This document shows positions 1-6,677 of a stretch of DNA of 15,342 nucleotides, in pieces. Every line of letters begins with the position of its first letter. Within the stretch, counting starts at the first letter, position 1. The DNA is from JASJHI01 sp965371355 (GTDB lineage Bacteria > Actinomycetota > Acidimicrobiia > Acidimicrobiales > Ilumatobacteraceae): contig CBDUYD010000067.1 of the NCBI GenBank assembly GCA_965371355.1, forward strand, positions 1-15,342, read 5' to 3'. The notes beneath the pieces were generated by a model that saw nothing but the letters and a program-made list of their open reading frames with translations, made no database searches and was not told where the DNA came from. A program made the position numbers and the translations under genes.

Positions 1-14
1 GAAGAGGGGATTGG

Positions 15-455
15 ATGAACGAGATCGTGGTCGGTGTCGACGGCTCCGAGACCGCTCGCCGCGCGGCGACCAAGGCGGCAGAACTCGCGGTGACCTGCGG
101 CGTCGGTCTGCACTTGGTCACGACGGTTCACAGCGCCCGCGCTGCGGGCCGCGGCGGCGGCGAGAGCTGGTACATCGACACGCTCGGTGCCGGTGAACAG
201 CTCCTCCAGAGTCTTACTGTCGCGCTGCCCGTCGATGCGATCACAACATCGGTCCAGATCGGCGACCCGGCAACGGTGCTGTGCGACGAGGCCGATCGCC
301 TCGACGCCCGCATGATCGTGGTCGGCAACCGGCGGCTGCATTCGGCCAGTCGAGTCCTGGGTTCGGTCGCCTCGCAGGTCGCCCGCCACGCGAACTGCGA
401 CGTGTACGTCGTCAACTCGATCGTCGAGCCCGACCTCGGCGACGAATCGAAATGA
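15..455 (+). CDS. Universal stress protein (UspA family)
   Basis: 146-residue single Usp domain, the usual length. The N-terminus has the family's first beta strand followed by the conserved Asp (IVVGVDGSE, residues 4-12), and the C-terminal half has the IVVGN strand and nucleotide loop, then a GSVASQVARHA helix (116-126). The loop is degenerate: ATP-binding members have G-2x-G-9x-G-S/T, but here the second Gly is Arg107 and the spacing from Gly104 to Gly116-Ser117 is one residue short, so ATP binding is uncertain. Usp proteins are small cytoplasmic stress-response proteins, some binding ATP; the partner is unknown. The ATG has a good ribosome site (GAGGGG at 5-9). The next gene starts 7 nt after the stop, so the two are probably co-transcribed. 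Confidence 0.9.
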   Translation: MNEIVVGVDGSETARRAATKAAELAVTCGVGLHLVTTVHSARAAGRGGGESWYIDTLGAGEQLLQSLTVALPVDAITTSVQIGDPATVLCDEADRLDARMIVVGNRRLHSASRVLGSVASQVARHANCDVYVVNSIVEPDLGDESK

Positions 456-462
456 GGGATCC

Positions 463-1374
463 GTGAAGTTCTCGATCTGGCCCAACCCGGCGCGTTCGAT
501 GACCGAGGTGATCGACCTCGGGAGGCTCGCCGACGACGAGGGTTGGCACGGGATCTGGTACGCCGACCACTACATGCCCAACACCGGGGGAGACGACGTC
601 GCGTCCGGTGACGTGTTCGAATGCTGGGCGGTGCTCGCCGCGCTCGCGGTCGCCACGAGCCGTGTGCGTCTCGGGTCGCTCGTCTCGCCGACGTCGGTTC
701 ACCATCCAGCGCTCCTCGCCAACCGCGCCGCGACGATCGATCACCTCTCCGACGGGCGTCTCGTCCTCGGGCTCGGCGCCGGGTGGCAGATCAACGAGCA
801 CCGCGCCTACGGGATCGAACTCGAGCCGCCCGGGCCGCGGGTCGGCCGGTTCGAAGAGGCGATCCAGATCGTCCGCTCGCTGCTGGCGAACGAGCGGACG
901 TCGTTCAACGGAGTGCACTACACGTTCACCGATGCACCCTGCGACCCCAAGCCCGTCCAGTCGCCGCTCCCGATCCTCGTCGGCACCTCGAGCCCGCGCA
1001 TGTTGCGCATCACCGCCCGCCACGCCGAAGAGTGGAACACGTGGGGTGCCCCCGAATTGGCGATCGCCAACCTGGAGCAGTTCTCCCAGGCGTGCAGCGC
1101 GGTCGATGTCGACCCGTCGTCGAAGTGGCGCTCGGTGCAGGCGCTCGTCTTCATGACCGAAGATCAGGACATGGTCGACGGGGTGCTGGCGGGTGAGATG
1201 GCCGACCGTTCGATCGCCGGGCCGATCGATCACATCGTCGAGCAGCTCGGACGCTACGCCGAGGCCGGCTTCGACGAGTTCATCGTTCCCGACTTCACGC
1301 TCGGGCGAACTACCGAGGAACGGTTCGAGAGCCTGCACCGGTTCACCGCCGAGGTGGCCGGTCAGCTCCGCTGA
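463..1374 (+). CDS. LLM-class (F420-dependent type) oxidoreductase
   Basis: 303-residue luciferase-like monooxygenase fold (TIM barrel), close to the usual length. Seen in sequence: N-terminal strand KFSIWPNP, then a DEGWHGIWYADHYM segment (25-38), a GSLVSPTSVHHPALLA strand-turn (71-86), and the family signature LGLGAGW (102-108) followed by NEHRAYGI. Proteins with this pattern in Actinobacteria use coenzyme F420 (some use FMN) to oxidise or reduce small organic substrates; the substrate cannot be read from the sequence. The start is GTG at 463, chosen because GAGGG lies just upstream and overlaps the stop region of the preceding stress-protein gene. The 149 nt after the stop hold no convincing gene; they contain the promoter of the amidohydrolase. 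Confidence 0.92.
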   Translation: MKFSIWPNPARSMTEVIDLGRLADDEGWHGIWYADHYMPNTGGDDVASGDVFECWAVLAALAVATSRVRLGSLVSPTSVHHPALLANRAATIDHLSDGRLVLGLGAGWQINEHRAYGIELEPPGPRVGRFEEAIQIVRSLLANERTSFNGVHYTFTDAPCDPKPVQSPLPILVGTSSPRMLRITARHAEEWNTWGAPELAIANLEQFSQACSAVDVDPSSKWRSVQALVFMTEDQDMVDGVLAGEMADRSIAGPIDHIVEQLGRYAEAGFDEFIVPDFTLGRTTEERFESLHRFTAEVAGQLR

Positions 1375-1510
1375 CCCCGAACGCACGATGGGATCGAGCG
1401 GGCTCCCCCGCCGTGGCCGGTGCCGGCCGGCGCACGCCGCGGGCGGAGATAGCGCAGCGTGCGACCGCAACGCTCCGCTCGCTGATCGACGACCTCGATT
1501 GATCGCCCAC

Positions 1511-1516
1511 TACGGT
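1511..1516 (+). promoter_or_regulatory. -10 element for leaderless amidohydrolase transcript
   Basis: TACGGT lies 7 nt before the ATG at 1524 and there is no Shine-Dalgarno sequence between them. That spacing puts the transcription start at or next to the A of the start codon. No clear -35 is visible. Confidence 0.6.
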
Positions 1517-1523
1517 CCCTGAG

Positions 1524-2675
1524 ATGTGGGGGATCACAGCGGGTGCTGTGTTCGACGGCGAGCGCTTCGCCGAGAGGCCGACCATCCTGATCGACGGCGA
1601 CTCGGTCGTCGCGGTCGGTGAGGCCATCCCGGAGTCGATCCGCGAGCGGGGCGAGGTCGTCGATCTCGCCGGCTCGACGCTGCTGCCGGGCTTCGTCGAC
1701 TGCCATCAGCATCTCTGCTTCGACGGTGTCGGCACCCTCGACGAGCAGGTCTCCCGGGTCGACGACATCGCGCTGACGGTTCGGGCGCGCGCCGCCGCGC
1801 GAACGGCACTTCGAGGCGGGGTCACCACACTGCGCGACCTCGGCGACCGGTCGTTCGTCACGCTCGGCCTGCGCGATGATTCCGACCTCCCGACCATTCT
1901 GGCCGCCGGACCACCGATCACACCACCGCTCGGTCACTGCTGGTATCTCGGCGGCGAGTGCAACGGCGCCGACGAGTTGCTCGCCGCGGTGCGCGAGCGC
2001 GTCGAGCGCGGCTGCGACGTGATCAAGGTGATGGTCACCGGTGGAGCGATGACACCGACCTTCCCGCTGTGGAAGGCACAGTTCAGCGAGGACGAGGTGC
2101 GGCTCGTCGTCGACGAGGCGCATCGCTCCGGGTTGCCGGTGGCGGCTCACGCCCACGGTGTCGAGGGAATCCGGATCGCCGTCGACGTCGGTGTCGACAC
2201 GATCGAGCACTGTTCGTTCATGACCGAGTCGATGGTGTCCGCGGCGCCGGACGAACTGCTCGACGATCTCGCGGCCTCCCGCACGGCGATGTCCGCCACG
2301 CTCGGCCGGCTGCCGGGCGCGCAGTATCCGCCCGTATGGGTCGAGGCGAGCAAGCGGATCCGCGAGGCGATCGGGCAGATCCACCGACGCGGGGGAGCGG
2401 TCGTGGTCGGCTCCGATGCCGGTATCAACGTCTGGAAGCCACATGACGTGATGCCCCACGCGATGGAGCCTCTGCTCGTGGCCGGGATGACACCGGTCGA
2501 GGCGTTGCGGGCGATGACGAGCCGTGGAGCCGACGCGATCCGGGCGTCGGGCAAGGGTCGTCTCGTGCCCGGTGCCGATGCCGACATGGTCGTCGTGGGT
2601 GGCGATCCGATCACCGAACCAGATTCGATCACGCGTATCGAGCGCGTGTGGAAGGCGGGGGTCGAGGTCGTCTGA
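1524..2675 (+). CDS. Metal-dependent amidohydrolase (prolidase / imidazolonepropionase-like)
   Basis: 383 residues. An N-terminal beta-sandwich piece (1-50) leads into the amidohydrolase barrel at STLLPGFVDCHQH. Metal-ligand candidates are all visible: H61 and H63 (HxH), K168 in VIKVMVTGG (the usual carbamylated Lys), H209 and H211 in AAHAHG, H229 in TIEHC, and D298 in GSDAGI. The C-terminus returns to the beta-sandwich (GKGRLVPGADADMVVVGGDP). This layout matches binuclear-metal amidohydrolases of the Xaa-Pro / Xaa-Arg dipeptidase and imidazolonepropionase branch; the true substrate is not evident. No signal peptide, so cytoplasmic. Start ATG at 1524 is supported by the -10 box 7 nt upstream. 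It converges on the uridine kinase gene, with 25 nt between the stops. Confidence 0.9.
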   Translation: MWGITAGAVFDGERFAERPTILIDGDSVVAVGEAIPESIRERGEVVDLAGSTLLPGFVDCHQHLCFDGVGTLDEQVSRVDDIALTVRARAAARTALRGGVTTLRDLGDRSFVTLGLRDDSDLPTILAAGPPITPPLGHCWYLGGECNGADELLAAVRERVERGCDVIKVMVTGGAMTPTFPLWKAQFSEDEVRLVVDEAHRSGLPVAAHAHGVEGIRIAVDVGVDTIEHCSFMTESMVSAAPDELLDDLAASRTAMSATLGRLPGAQYPPVWVEASKRIREAIGQIHRRGGAVVVGSDAGINVWKPHDVMPHAMEPLLVAGMTPVEALRAMTSRGADAIRASGKGRLVPGADADMVVVGGDPITEPDSITRIERVWKAGVEVV

Positions 2676-2700
2676 CCCGTCCCGGGCCCGGCCTCGCGCC

Positions 2701-3315
2701 TCAGACGAGTTCGCGGATGCGGGCGAGCAGCATTTCGAGCGCCGGCCGGTTGAGGCCGCCCTCGGGGATGATCACGTCGGCATGTCGCTTGCTCGGCTCG
2801 ACGAACCGCTCGTGGGCGGGCCGCACGGTGGCGAGGTACTGCTCGATAACGCTGTCGGGTGTACGACCGCGTTCGGCGACGTCACGCCGCAGGCGCCTGA
2901 TCAGCCGGATGTCGGCCGCGGTGTCGACGAAGATCTTGAGGTCGAACCGCTCGCGCAGGGCCCGATCCCACAGGACGAGGATGCCGTCGACCACGACGAT
3001 CTTGGCCGGCGCGACCATGCGGGTCTCGCCGGTGCGGTTGTAGATCGCGTAGTCGTAGATCGGCACCGGAACGGACGCGCCGTTCGCCAGCGCCGCGATG
3101 TGATCGTTGAGCAGCGGCCAGTCGAAGGCGTCGGGGTGGTCGTAGTTAACCTTCATCCGCTCTTCGAGCGAGTCGTCGCCGGCGTCGAGATAGTACGAGT
3201 CGAGTTCGATCCTCGACAGGTGTTCGTCGCCGATCAACTCGACGAGGCGCTCGACGATCGTGGTCTTGCCGGAGCTGCTACCGCCCGCGACACCGATCAT
3301 GAACGGTCGTTCCAT
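2701..3315 (-). CDS. udk: Uridine kinase
   Basis: 204-residue P-loop kinase. Uridine kinases phosphorylate uridine or cytidine to the monophosphate in pyrimidine salvage. The Walker A motif GGSSSGKTT is at residues 11-19. Next come the LDSYYLD segment (substrate-binding Asp region), NYDHPDAFDWPLL, PIYDYAIYNRTGET (uridine-binding part of the fold) and the VVVDGILVLWD strand (Walker B-like). The lid RLIRRLRRDVAERGR and the VRPAHERFVEPSKRHADVIIPEGG stretch are also typical of Udk. Length and motif order are standard. The frame stays open far upstream, but the family begins a few residues before the P-loop, so ATG at 3315 was chosen. A GTG directly before it (3318) is an equally good start: TAGCTT (3327-3332) lies 8 nt upstream of it. 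Divergent from the DUF3263 gene. Confidence 0.93.
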   Translation of the reverse strand: MERPFMIGVAGGSSSGKTTIVERLVELIGDEHLSRIELDSYYLDAGDDSLEERMKVNYDHPDAFDWPLLNDHIAALANGASVPVPIYDYAIYNRTGETRMVAPAKIVVVDGILVLWDRALRERFDLKIFVDTAADIRLIRRLRRDVAERGRTPDSVIEQYLATVRPAHERFVEPSKRHADVIIPEGGLNRPALEMLLARIRELV

Positions 3316-3326
3316 CACGCTCGATG

Positions 3327-3332
3327 AAGCTA
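3327..3332 (-). promoter_or_regulatory. Possible -10 element for udk
   Basis: On the minus strand TAGCTT ends 8 nt before a GTG (3318-3316) and 11 nt before the ATG at 3315. It would give an mRNA with almost no leader. Weaker than the 6-7 nt cases elsewhere in the window. Confidence 0.4.
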
Positions 3333-3395
3333 TCCCGCCACGGCCAATCCGGAGGGTGCTTGTAATCCCCGGTCCGTGCAGGCCAGGCTGGAGCG

Positions 3396-3662
3396 ATGCT
3401 GAGCGAACGTCATGCCGCCATGCTCGACTTCGAGCGATCGTGGTGGAACGACGACGATCCTCGCGATCTGGTGATCCGCGCGCGCTTCCAATGCTCGCCG
3501 GAGGAATATCATGCAGAGTTGACAAGGGTGCTCGACGACCCGGCCGCGATCGATCACGACCCGCTCGTGGTCCGTCGTCTGAAGCGGCTGCGTCTGCGGG
3601 CCCGTAAAGCTCGTCAGGACGGCGTCGTGTCGGCCGGCGCAGGAGAGGGACAACACGCATGA
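3396..3662 (+). CDS. DUF3263 small protein (Rv0430-like)
   Basis: 88 residues. The sequence fits the actinobacterial DUF3263 pattern: LSERHAAMLDFERSWW at the N-terminus, then a helix-turn-helix-like centre (VIRARFQCSPEEYHAELTRV) and a basic tail beginning DPLVVRRLKRLRLRARKAR. The central helices and basic end suggest nucleic-acid binding, but no function is established to my knowledge. Its stop overlaps the next start by 4 bp (ATGA, 3659-3662), so the two proteins are translationally coupled. In M. tuberculosis the same families sit in the same order (Rv0430 then Rv0431/VirR), which strongly supports both calls. CTGGAG just upstream serves as a weak ribosome site for the ATG. Confidence 0.85.
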   Translation: MLSERHAAMLDFERSWWNDDDPRDLVIRARFQCSPEEYHAELTRVLDDPAAIDHDPLVVRRLKRLRLRARKARQDGVVSAGAGEGQHA

Positions 3663-4342
3663 GCAACGAAGATCCCACCGGAGGTCAGGGCACGCGGCGC
3701 AGTCCGCGGCAGGGCGTCGGCGGCTCCCCGGTCGGGTCGACGCTGTCGATCGTGCTGGCGGTCCTGGCGGTCGTCGCCGGCTTCCTCATCCTGCGCAACA
3801 TCACCGACGACAACGATGCCGGTGGAAGTGCGGCCGACTCGGGTTCGGGTGCCGCCGTCGATGCGCCTACCACCACCGTCGACCCGCTCGGCACCACGAC
3901 TGTGGTGCCGACCACGACCATCTTCACGCCCGTGACCGAGGGTGCGACCGTCGTCGTCGCGAACGCCAATACGGTCGGTGGCTCCGCAGGCCGGATGGCC
4001 AAGACCCTCGAGGTCGTCGGCTTCACGATGGGTGAGTCGGTCAACGCAACCGAGACGCTCGAGGACAGCATCGTGTACTACGACACCTCGGTCGCCGCCG
4101 CCCAGGCCGTCGCCGAGTCGGTGGGTGTCGTTCTGGGAGGAGTCGTCGTCGAAGCGGTCCCGACCCCGCCACCGACCGCCGACGGAACGATGGGCGACGG
4201 CAGCGTGCTGCTGATGCTCGGCAACAACGAGGCCGACAAGACCCTCGAAGAGCTAAACCCCGAGGCCAACACCGCCTCCACCGGAACGTCCCCCGACCCC
4301 TCCGACGGCGCGACCACCACCACCGCAACCACCACCGGCTGA
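3659..4342 (+). CDS. Membrane-anchored LytR_C domain protein (VirR/Rv0431-like)
   Basis: 227 residues. A short basic cytoplasmic N-terminus (1-27) is followed by one membrane helix (about 28-46, STLSIVLAVLAVVAGFLIL). A low-complexity Gly/Ser/Thr linker (47-93) leads to a single extracytoplasmic LytR_C domain (about 95-190; strands TVVVANAN, SIVYYDTS and VLLMLGNN), and the tail is Thr-rich (205-227). There is no LCP catalytic domain, as in VirR. The M. tuberculosis homologue affects cell-wall architecture and vesicle release, so a cell-envelope role is likely by family; the molecular activity is not visible here. It overlaps the DUF3263 gene by 4 bp and is probably expressed with it. The stop is 10 nt before the tandem palindromes at 4353. 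Confidence 0.85.
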   Translation: MSNEDPTGGQGTRRSPRQGVGGSPVGSTLSIVLAVLAVVAGFLILRNITDDNDAGGSAADSGSGAAVDAPTTTVDPLGTTTVVPTTTIFTPVTEGATVVVANANTVGGSAGRMAKTLEVVGFTMGESVNATETLEDSIVYYDTSVAAAQAVAESVGVVLGGVVVEAVPTPPPTADGTMGDGSVLLMLGNNEADKTLEELNPEANTASTGTSPDPSDGATTTTATTTG

Positions 4343-4352
4343 CACCCGCCCC

Positions 4353-4405
4353 CCGAAACTTGTACCGATCTTCCCGGTGAGCGGGAACCTGCGCACACAT
4401 TTCGG
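4353..4405. repeat. Symmetric 53-bp imperfect palindrome, copy 1
   Basis: Layout is 13-nt outer arm, 5-nt bulge, 6-nt inner arm (TTCCCG), 5-nt loop (GTGAG), 6-nt inner arm (CGGGAA), 5-nt bulge, 13-nt outer arm. Outer arms pair at 10 of 13 positions and inner arms perfectly. It matches copy 2 at 48 of 53 positions, with 33 identical bases in the centre (4361-4393 and 4433-4465). It lies just after the LytR_C stop and has no U-run, so a simple intrinsic terminator is not shown. Confidence 0.85.
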
Positions 4406-4424
4406 ATGGTCTGTCGTCGATTGC

Positions 4425-4477
4425 CGGAAACGTGTACCGATCTTCCCGGTGAGCGGGAACCTGCGTACAAGTTTCGG
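4425..4477. repeat. Symmetric 53-bp imperfect palindrome, copy 2
   Basis: Second copy, offset exactly 72 bp from copy 1. Its outer arms pair at 11 of 13 positions and the TTCCCG/CGGGAA inner stem (4443-4448, 4454-4459) is perfect. Its right arm (4465-4477) is also the perfect 13-bp reverse complement of the left arm of copy 1 (4353-4365), so the whole 125-bp block has perfect terminal inverted repeats. The last base touches the stop codon of the glycerate kinase gene. Confidence 0.85.
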
Positions 4478-5485
4478 TCAGGGCGGGGCGAGGAGGGATC
4501 GGGCGGCTCGTTCGACCGATCGTTTCGGTTCGCCGAAAGCCATCACCTCACCGAATTCCGCGACGAGCGAGATGACGGTGAGGTCGGGATGGGCGCGGAG
4601 ATCGAATCGGTCGTCGATCGATCCGACGATCGCGGCCGTCGCCACCCCGGCCTCCCGGGCGATCGCGTGGACACCTCCGACCACCTTGCCGCGGAAGCTG
4701 GTGTCGTCGAGCCTGCCCTCGCCGGTGACGACGACGTCGGCGTCACCGAGGTGGTCGTACAGGTCGAGTTCGTCGGCGACGAGTTCGAAGCCGGGGAGCA
4801 GCGTCGCCCCGAGCGCGGCGAGTGCACCCCCGAGACCGCCCGCGGCACCGCCACCGTCGACCTCGGTGACATCGGTGTCGAAGTCGTCGAGGAACATCTG
4901 TGTGAGCCGATCGAGACGGCCGCCGAGCATCTTCACCTGCGCCGGCGTCGCACCCTTCTGGGGTGCGTACACGGCGGCCGCATCGCGGAATTTCGTGGTG
5001 ACGTCGCACGCCGCGAGCAACTCGACGTTGCGAAGGCGAGCGATGGCGTTGATCGAGCGGATCGCTCCGAATCCTCCGTCGGTGGTGGCCGAGCCGCCCA
5101 GTCCGACGACGATCCGGCGCGCTCCCGCGTCGAGCGCGTGGTCGATCAACTCGCCCGTTCCGGTGGTGGTGGCCGCCATCGGATCGTTGTGCTCGGCACC
5201 GCCGAGGAGGGCGAGGCCACTGGCTCTCGCCATCTCGATCACCGCGGTATCCCCGGACATTCGCCACGGCGCGACGACCGGGTCGCCGAGTGGACCGGTC
5301 ACCGTCGACGTGCGGTTCGCACCCCCGAGCACGTCGAGCAGCCCGTCGCCGCCGTCGGCCATCGGCACCTCCGCGCACTCGATGCCGAGTTCCCAGCACG
5401 CGTGGCCGATCGCCTCGGCGACCTCACGTGCCGACAGCGAACCCTTGAACTTGTCGGGTGCGGCGACGACGCGTCGGATCGGCAC
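4478..5485 (-). CDS. Glycerate kinase (GlxK/GarK family)
   Basis: 335 residues from the GTG at 5485. The family makes phosphoglycerate from D-glycerate and ATP, feeding glycolysis from glyoxylate, serine or sugar-acid breakdown; most members of this type give 2-phosphoglycerate. Motifs seen: APDKFKGS (9-16), MADGGDG (42-48), IEMARASGLALL and GLGGSATTDGG (128-138), followed by AACDVTTKFRDAAAVYAPQKGA and a DVVVTGEGRLD segment. The frame opens at an ATG at 5527, but the family begins directly before RRVVAAPDK, and a TACTCT -10 box sits 6 nt before the GTG, so the shorter start was chosen. Divergent from the CysO-like gene with 69 bp between starts. The 3' end abuts the tandem palindromes. Confidence 0.92.
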   Translation of the reverse strand: MPIRRVVAAPDKFKGSLSAREVAEAIGHACWELGIECAEVPMADGGDGLLDVLGGANRTSTVTGPLGDPVVAPWRMSGDTAVIEMARASGLALLGGAEHNDPMAATTTGTGELIDHALDAGARRIVVGLGGSATTDGGFGAIRSINAIARLRNVELLAACDVTTKFRDAAAVYAPQKGATPAQVKMLGGRLDRLTQMFLDDFDTDVTEVDGGGAAGGLGGALAALGATLLPGFELVADELDLYDHLGDADVVVTGEGRLDDTSFRGKVVGGVHAIAREAGVATAAIVGSIDDRFDLRAHPDLTVISLVAEFGEVMAFGEPKRSVERAARSLLAPP

Positions 5486-5491
5486 GGTCGC

Positions 5492-5497
5492 AGAGTA
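5492..5497 (-). promoter_or_regulatory. -10 element for leaderless glycerate kinase transcript
   Basis: Minus-strand TACTCT lies 6 nt before the GTG at 5485, the spacing expected when transcription starts on the start codon. It would sit inside the coding region if the longer ATG start at 5527 were used, which argues against that start. Confidence 0.6.
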
Positions 5498-5542
5498 GTG
5501 CTCCGATTCCCGGGCGCCTGCCGCCATTCCCGACCCGGCCGG

Positions 5543-5548
5543 TAGGGT
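5543..5548 (+). promoter_or_regulatory. -10 element for leaderless cysO-like transcript
   Basis: TAGGGT lies 6 nt before the ATG at 5555. With the minus-strand box at 5492-5497 it forms a back-to-back divergent promoter pair. Confidence 0.6.
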
Positions 5549-5554
5549 TTAGGG

Positions 5555-5830
5555 ATGGCTGTCACGATCCGCATCCCGACCACCATGCGTCCGCTCACCG
5601 GGGGCGATCGCCAGGTCTCGCTCGATCCGGGCACGCTGTCCGAGGTCATCACCGCTCTCGACTCGGTGCATCCGGGAATGGGCGATCGCCTGCTCGACGA
5701 GACGGGTGATCTGCGCAAGTTCGTCAACGTGTTCGTCGACGACGACGACGTCCGTTACCTCGACGGGCTCTCGACATCGGTGTCCGACGGGGTGACCGTG
5801 TCGATCATCCCGGCCGTCGCCGGCGGCTGA
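5555..5830 (+). CDS. CysO-like MoaD/ThiS-family sulfur carrier protein
   Basis: 91 residues with a beta-grasp, ubiquitin-like pattern and the required C-terminal Gly-Gly. It follows the M. tuberculosis CysO protein closely in layout: IPTTMRPLTGG at the N-terminus, RKFVNVFVDDDDVRYLDGL in the middle, and IIPAVAGG at the end. In that family the C-terminal Gly becomes a thiocarboxylate, which CysM uses to make cysteine from O-phosphoserine; Mec then releases the cysteine. Neither cysM, mec nor an activating MoeZ/ThiF enzyme is in this window, so the partner genes must be elsewhere or the role differs (molybdopterin or another sulfur transfer). The start ATG is supported by the -10 box 6 nt upstream. 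The crotonase gene follows 24 nt downstream. Confidence 0.88.
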   Translation: MAVTIRIPTTMRPLTGGDRQVSLDPGTLSEVITALDSVHPGMGDRLLDETGDLRKFVNVFVDDDDVRYLDGLSTSVSDGVTVSIIPAVAGG

Positions 5831-5854
5831 TCCTGCCGTGAACAGCGTCGGGGG

Positions 5855-6658
5855 ATGAGCGTTCTCGTCGAGGATCTGGGCGCGGTCCGGATCGTCACGA
5901 TCGACCGGCCCGACGTGCGCAACGCGGTCGACCGGGCGACGGCGCAGGTGCTCTACGAGACGTTCCTCGAGTTCGACGCCGACGACACGTTGTCGGTCGC
6001 CGTCATCACGGGCTCCGCCCAGACGTTCTGCGCGGGCGCCGACCTCCACGCGATCTCGTCGGGTGGGGGCAATGTGGTGCTCGATCCGCCGGCGGACGAG
6101 ATGGTCGGTGGTCTCGGCCCGATGGGGCCGACCCGGCTGCTGCTCGACAAGCCGGTGATCGCCGCCGTCGAGGGGTACGCGGTCGCGGGCGGCCTCGAAC
6201 TCGCGTGCTGGTGCGACCTGCGAGTCGCCGCGTCTGATGCGGTGTTCGGCGTGTACTGCCGCCGGTGGGGTGTCCCGCTGATCGACGGCGGCACGCTGCG
6301 GCTGCCCAGGCTGATCGGCCATTCCCGGGCGTCCGACCTGATCCTGACCGGACGAGGCGTCGACGGTGTCGAAGCCGAGCGGATCGGTCTCGCCAACCGG
6401 GTAGTCGATCCGGGCCGGGCGCTCGAGGCGGCGATCGCGCTGGCGGACGAGCTCGCGGCGCTTCCCCAGCGCTGCCTGCGGTCTGATCGACGCTCGTCGT
6501 ACGACCAGTGGGATCTCGAACTGGGCGAGGCACTGGCTCGCGAGACCGCGCTCGGCCTCGAGACGATCCGCAGCGGTGAGACGCGCGAGGGAGCGAAGCG
6601 GTTCGACGAGGGCGCTGGTCGCCACGGGGTGAGCGCATCGCGCGATCCGAGCGATTGA
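5855..6658 (+). CDS. Crotonase / enoyl-CoA hydratase family protein
   Basis: 267 residues with the crotonase core. Oxyanion-hole segments are present: FCAGADL (58-64), and GYAVAGGLELA (107-117), whose E115 aligns with Glu144 of rat enoyl-CoA hydratase. The second catalytic Glu (rat Glu164, in the QPE motif) aligns with C135 in FGVYCRRWGVPLIDGGT, so ordinary syn-hydration is doubtful. The CRRWGVPLIDGGT pattern marks a recognised subgroup usually annotated only as crotonase family. It may be an isomerase, hydrolase or other acyl-CoA enzyme; the substrate is unknown. ATG at 5855 follows GGGGG with almost no gap; CAGCGT (5843-5848), a near match to the local -10 pattern, lies 6 nt upstream. Probably also co-transcribed with the CysO-like gene. 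Confidence 0.88.
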   Translation: MSVLVEDLGAVRIVTIDRPDVRNAVDRATAQVLYETFLEFDADDTLSVAVITGSAQTFCAGADLHAISSGGGNVVLDPPADEMVGGLGPMGPTRLLLDKPVIAAVEGYAVAGGLELACWCDLRVAASDAVFGVYCRRWGVPLIDGGTLRLPRLIGHSRASDLILTGRGVDGVEAERIGLANRVVDPGRALEAAIALADELAALPQRCLRSDRRSSYDQWDLELGEALARETALGLETIRSGETREGAKRFDEGAGRHGVSASRDPSD

Positions 6659-6677
6659 CCAGCTTCGCCCTCACTGG

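Noticed and set aside
1415..1428. GGCCGG-TG-CCGGCC inverted repeat after the LLM gene, as a terminator.
   Set aside because: The loop is only 2 nt unless a pair opens, there is no U-run, and such GC palindromes are frequent in this DNA.
412..1470. Long antisense open frames opposite the LLM, amidohydrolase, GlnD, crotonase and GroEL genes (for example 412-1470, 1362-2459, 11646-13682).
   Set aside because: They are Arg/Gly/Asp-rich shadows caused by high GC at third codon positions of the plus-strand genes; the sense frames carry clear family motifs.
1413..1502. A 29-codon open frame ending RSLIDDLD before a stop, in the gap between the LLM oxidoreductase and the amidohydrolase; the frame stays open back to about 1197.
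   Set aside because: It reads like a plausible protein C-terminus, but it has no -10 box or ribosome site at the GTG and no recognisable family. In GC-rich DNA such open frames are common by chance. It could be a gene remnant; a protein search of the frame would decide.
2676..2700. CCCGGGCCCGG palindromic stretch between the amidohydrolase and udk stops as a bidirectional terminator.
   Set aside because: Overlapping short palindromes without a loop or U-run; it cannot be told from background GC richness.
3316..3678. N-terminal extension of the uridine kinase frame up to 3678.
   Set aside because: The extension is Arg/Pro-rich with no motif and runs across the divergent DUF3263 gene; Udk proteins begin just before the P-loop.
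4353..4477. CRISPR repeat pair.
   Set aside because: Only two units, 53 bp long with strong internal symmetry, one 19-bp gap and no cas genes; a palindromic interspersed repeat fits better.
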